A program made the translations under genes and the position numbers. A model generated the notes under the pieces. The model was not told the DNA's origin. It did not search any database and worked only from the letters and a program-made list of their open reading frames with translations. From contig NZ_CH672377.1 of assembly GCF_000153105.1 (NCBI RefSeq), positions 1,042,989 through 1,106,988 on the forward strand: a stretch of 64,000 bases of DNA, in the 5' to 3' direction. The DNA is from Blastopirellula marina DSM 3645. Its GTDB lineage: Bacteria > Planctomycetota > Planctomycetia > Pirellulales > Pirellulaceae. Shown piece by piece: positions 62,340 to 64,000 of this stretch; the first letter of the stretch is position 1, and each line of letters starts with the position of its first letter.

Positions 62340-63719
62340 ATGGGCGTCACGATCCAACAAGCGATTTTCACCTCGGCGCAAACTTCGCGTCTCGACGGCT
62401 ATCAACTGGTCGCCGCTAGTCGCGGAGTCTCCACCGAAGACTCACGCGAATTAGCGACCTGGTGCCCTGCGCACGATGCGATGCTACGTGACGATTTCGC
62501 CGCCTACAGCGTCAATTTTCATCCGATTGGCGCCGGTAGATATTGCGTCTCGCGCACCATCAATGGGCAGACCGAATACAGCGGCCGCGGCGGTCGCCAG
62601 GTGTATACCCACTGCCTGCTGATTGACGCACCGCAGTTTGCGTTATTCGCTAACAACCCTTTTCATCTGCTAACAGCTGCTACGGTCGACGCCAATCTCA
62701 GTTGGCAAAGTTCGCTACCGTCTGAGCTTTCCGAAATCAAGCTCGTGCCCGCCAGCAAAGGGGTTGACTTGGCGTTGTTCAAACAATCGCAGAAAGAACG
62801 GACCCCTTACCTGCTGACCGCCTGGTTTCAAGAGGCGCTCGATAAGCCTCGCTTGGCACTGACCGGCTATGGGGGAGATGAAAGTCTCTTCGCCCAGTTT
62901 TTCAATCTGGTGCCGGTAAGTCTGCGTCCGCAATTCTCGTTCTCGACCGGGCTCCGCTATTCGCAGCGCCGTCCGTTCCGATTTCTCGGACTAGAGAGCA
63001 ACCATGAAGAGCAACGCCGAGCCGTTCGCAGCGAAGGGCTGACCCTGCTTGATCTGGCGAATCCGCCGATGAATGGGGATCGCCTGCGAAACGCGTGGGC
63101 GACATGGATCTTGGTCGCATTGCGAACCAATTTGCCGGCTTCGGCGGTCAAGCTGCTTGGTCAGGCAGATCCCCACCTCGACGCGTCGCAACTCAATATC
63201 TTGGGCCAACAATTGCGACTGAAGTTGCTCTCGATGGAAGAAGACGAAACGCAAATCGCGGCCGAAATGGAGCGGGACGACGTGGTCGCCGCCGCGTTCA
63301 CTGGGGTCGACGCTCCCAGCCAAGGAAAAGGACAACGCAAAATTGTCCGGAGCCACGCGCCGCATCCGGCTCACTCACGCGCCGCTAGCTCGGCTCGTCT
63401 GGTGCAGATCGCCGGGCCATTGCCATCGACGCAAATCGCCGGGATCTCCATTCATGAGCAGCAGCGATTGGCGCAGTTGGATGAGTTAGTCGCCGGAGCA
63501 TTGACCGGCAGCATCGAGTCGCTCGCCCAATTGCAGAACGTTTGGCCTGAGATTGCATGCGAGCTTCCACCGGCGCTGCGCAGTGACGTGCAAGAGCGGT
63601 ATCTTGCCTACGCCGTGATCGCTTGGAAGCGGCTCAACGACCGACGCGTCAGCCGCAATCCGCAAACGGCGGCGAGCTTGCTCGACGTCCTCTCGCTGAT
63701 ATTCACGTCCGCGGCCTAA
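62340..63719 (+). CDS. GTPase-associated protein 1-like (GAP1-N2 type)
   Basis: The 459-residue protein begins VTIQQAIFTSAQTSRLDGYQL and continues with VSTEDSRELATWCPAHDAML, SGRGGRQVYTHCLLI and FANNPFHLL, which match my memory of the type 2 N-terminal domain of GTPase-associated protein 1. The last third is helical with unclear family. Such proteins accompany GTPases in predicted conflict or signalling operons, where they may regulate or be regulated by the GTPase. ATG 62340 is selected because it begins the conserved domain; the region between 62286 and 62340 is noncoding. It ends 6 bases before the convergent fliM-like stop. Confidence 0.75.
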   Translation: MGVTIQQAIFTSAQTSRLDGYQLVAASRGVSTEDSRELATWCPAHDAMLRDDFAAYSVNFHPIGAGRYCVSRTINGQTEYSGRGGRQVYTHCLLIDAPQFALFANNPFHLLTAATVDANLSWQSSLPSELSEIKLVPASKGVDLALFKQSQKERTPYLLTAWFQEALDKPRLALTGYGGDESLFAQFFNLVPVSLRPQFSFSTGLRYSQRRPFRFLGLESNHEEQRRAVRSEGLTLLDLANPPMNGDRLRNAWATWILVALRTNLPASAVKLLGQADPHLDASQLNILGQQLRLKLLSMEEDETQIAAEMERDDVVAAAFTGVDAPSQGKGQRKIVRSHAPHPAHSRAASSARLVQIAGPLPSTQIAGISIHEQQRLAQLDELVAGALTGSIESLAQLQNVWPEIACELPPALRSDVQERYLAYAVIAWKRLNDRRVSRNPQTAASLLDVLSLIFTSAA

Positions 63720-63725
63720 AGAAAC

Positions 63726-64000
63726 TTACTTGCGGCCCGGCGGTTTCGCCGGCGCCGGCGGCGGGTTGTTCGTGGGCATTTTCGGTTGCGGAGGCTTTTG
63801 CAACTTCGGCGGCAAAATCGCGTCCACCTGGATCGCTTTGCGGCCTTTGAACGCACCGGGAAATGCGAGAAACTTGGTCACGCCGTTGACGCTGACTTTC
63901 AGCGGCTCGCGTGAATCTTTGGGCGTGGTGATCACATCCCCCACGCGCAGTTCCAGCAGGTCCTCGGTCGTAATCTTGGTCTCGGCCAGCGTCACGCCAA
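63726..64000 (-). CDS. Flagellar motor switch FliM/SpoA-like C-terminus (partial)
   Basis: The visible part, which continues beyond the window, reads VTLAETKITTEDLLELRVGD then VSVNGVTKFLAFPGAFKGRKAIQV, the FliMN/SpoA surface-presentation fold, followed by a Pro/Lys-rich tail. The 5' end lies outside, so this is a fragment. A role in the flagellar switch is likely by family; it could also be a type III secretion SpoA protein. Confidence 0.78.
   Translation of the reverse strand, partial: GVTLAETKITTEDLLELRVGDVITTPKDSREPLKVSVNGVTKFLAFPGAFKGRKAIQVDAILPPKLQKPPQPKMPTNNPPPAPAKPPGRK

Overview
The window reads as a chromosomal segment of a planctomycete, most likely a Pirellulales member (Blastopirellula/Bremerella-like). 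The reasons are lineage-typical families seen together: two DUF1559 pseudopilin-like proteins with a prepilin N-terminus, a YTV-repeat cysteine-rich secreted protein, a PVC-type membrane-bound dehydrogenase with a neighbouring CxxCH heme-domain protein, several HEAT-repeat proteins, many orphan regulators and moderately high GC. I see no rRNA, CRISPR array, transposase, integrase or phage gene.

Layout. 1-470: a 40-bp tandem repeat array with no convincing gene. 470-7570: a MBOAT/wax-synthase-like acyltransferase with a small membrane protein, an ECF sigma/anti-sigma pair, a secreted HExxH peptidase, a small secreted protein, a second ECF sigma factor and a zinc-ribbon membrane protein. 7764-19832: a DUF1559 protein, an NtrC-type two-component pair, two little-known proteins, hisS, a YkgJ-type cysteine-cluster protein, purU, and an 877-residue REC/HD-GYP/REC/GGDEF/CBS-CBS signalling protein whose 3' end overlaps a convergent N-formylglutamate amidohydrolase gene. 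19851-33768: heme/HEAT protein and SGNH-dehydrogenase pair, a secreted alpha/beta hydrolase, a Gfo/Idh/MocA oxidoreductase, an orphan sensor kinase, a HEAT protein, a sterol-desaturase-type hydroxylase, an AraC regulator and a DUF1559-lipoprotein-HEAT operon. 34690-42708: the YTV protein, a GspG-like pseudopilin, Rex, tRNA-Gln(UUG), a Crp/Fnr regulator, a cysteine-rich membrane protein and CstA.

42853-57872 is largely housekeeping: carA, an orphan terminator-bounded structured RNA candidate, an AlaC-type aminotransferase, a double SurA/parvulin-like protein, a glycerophosphodiesterase, then the conserved translation cluster rpsB-tsf-pyrH-frr on the minus strand. After it come trxB (with an insertion), an Nramp-like transporter lacking the usual metal motifs, asnS and a cysteine-less rhodanese.

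57931-64000 holds small secreted or membrane proteins and then a plus-strand four-gene run: a coiled-coil protein, a membrane-anchored SUMF1/FGE-like protein, a zinc-ribbon P-loop GTPase and a protein resembling GTPase-associated protein 1 (GAP1-N2 type). This run is the best candidate in the window for a poorly described system, similar in composition to predicted GTPase-centred NTP-dependent conflict or signalling modules. A FliM/SpoA-like C-terminus runs off the right edge. Most single-gene or operon ends carry clear intrinsic terminators, which helps define transcription units.
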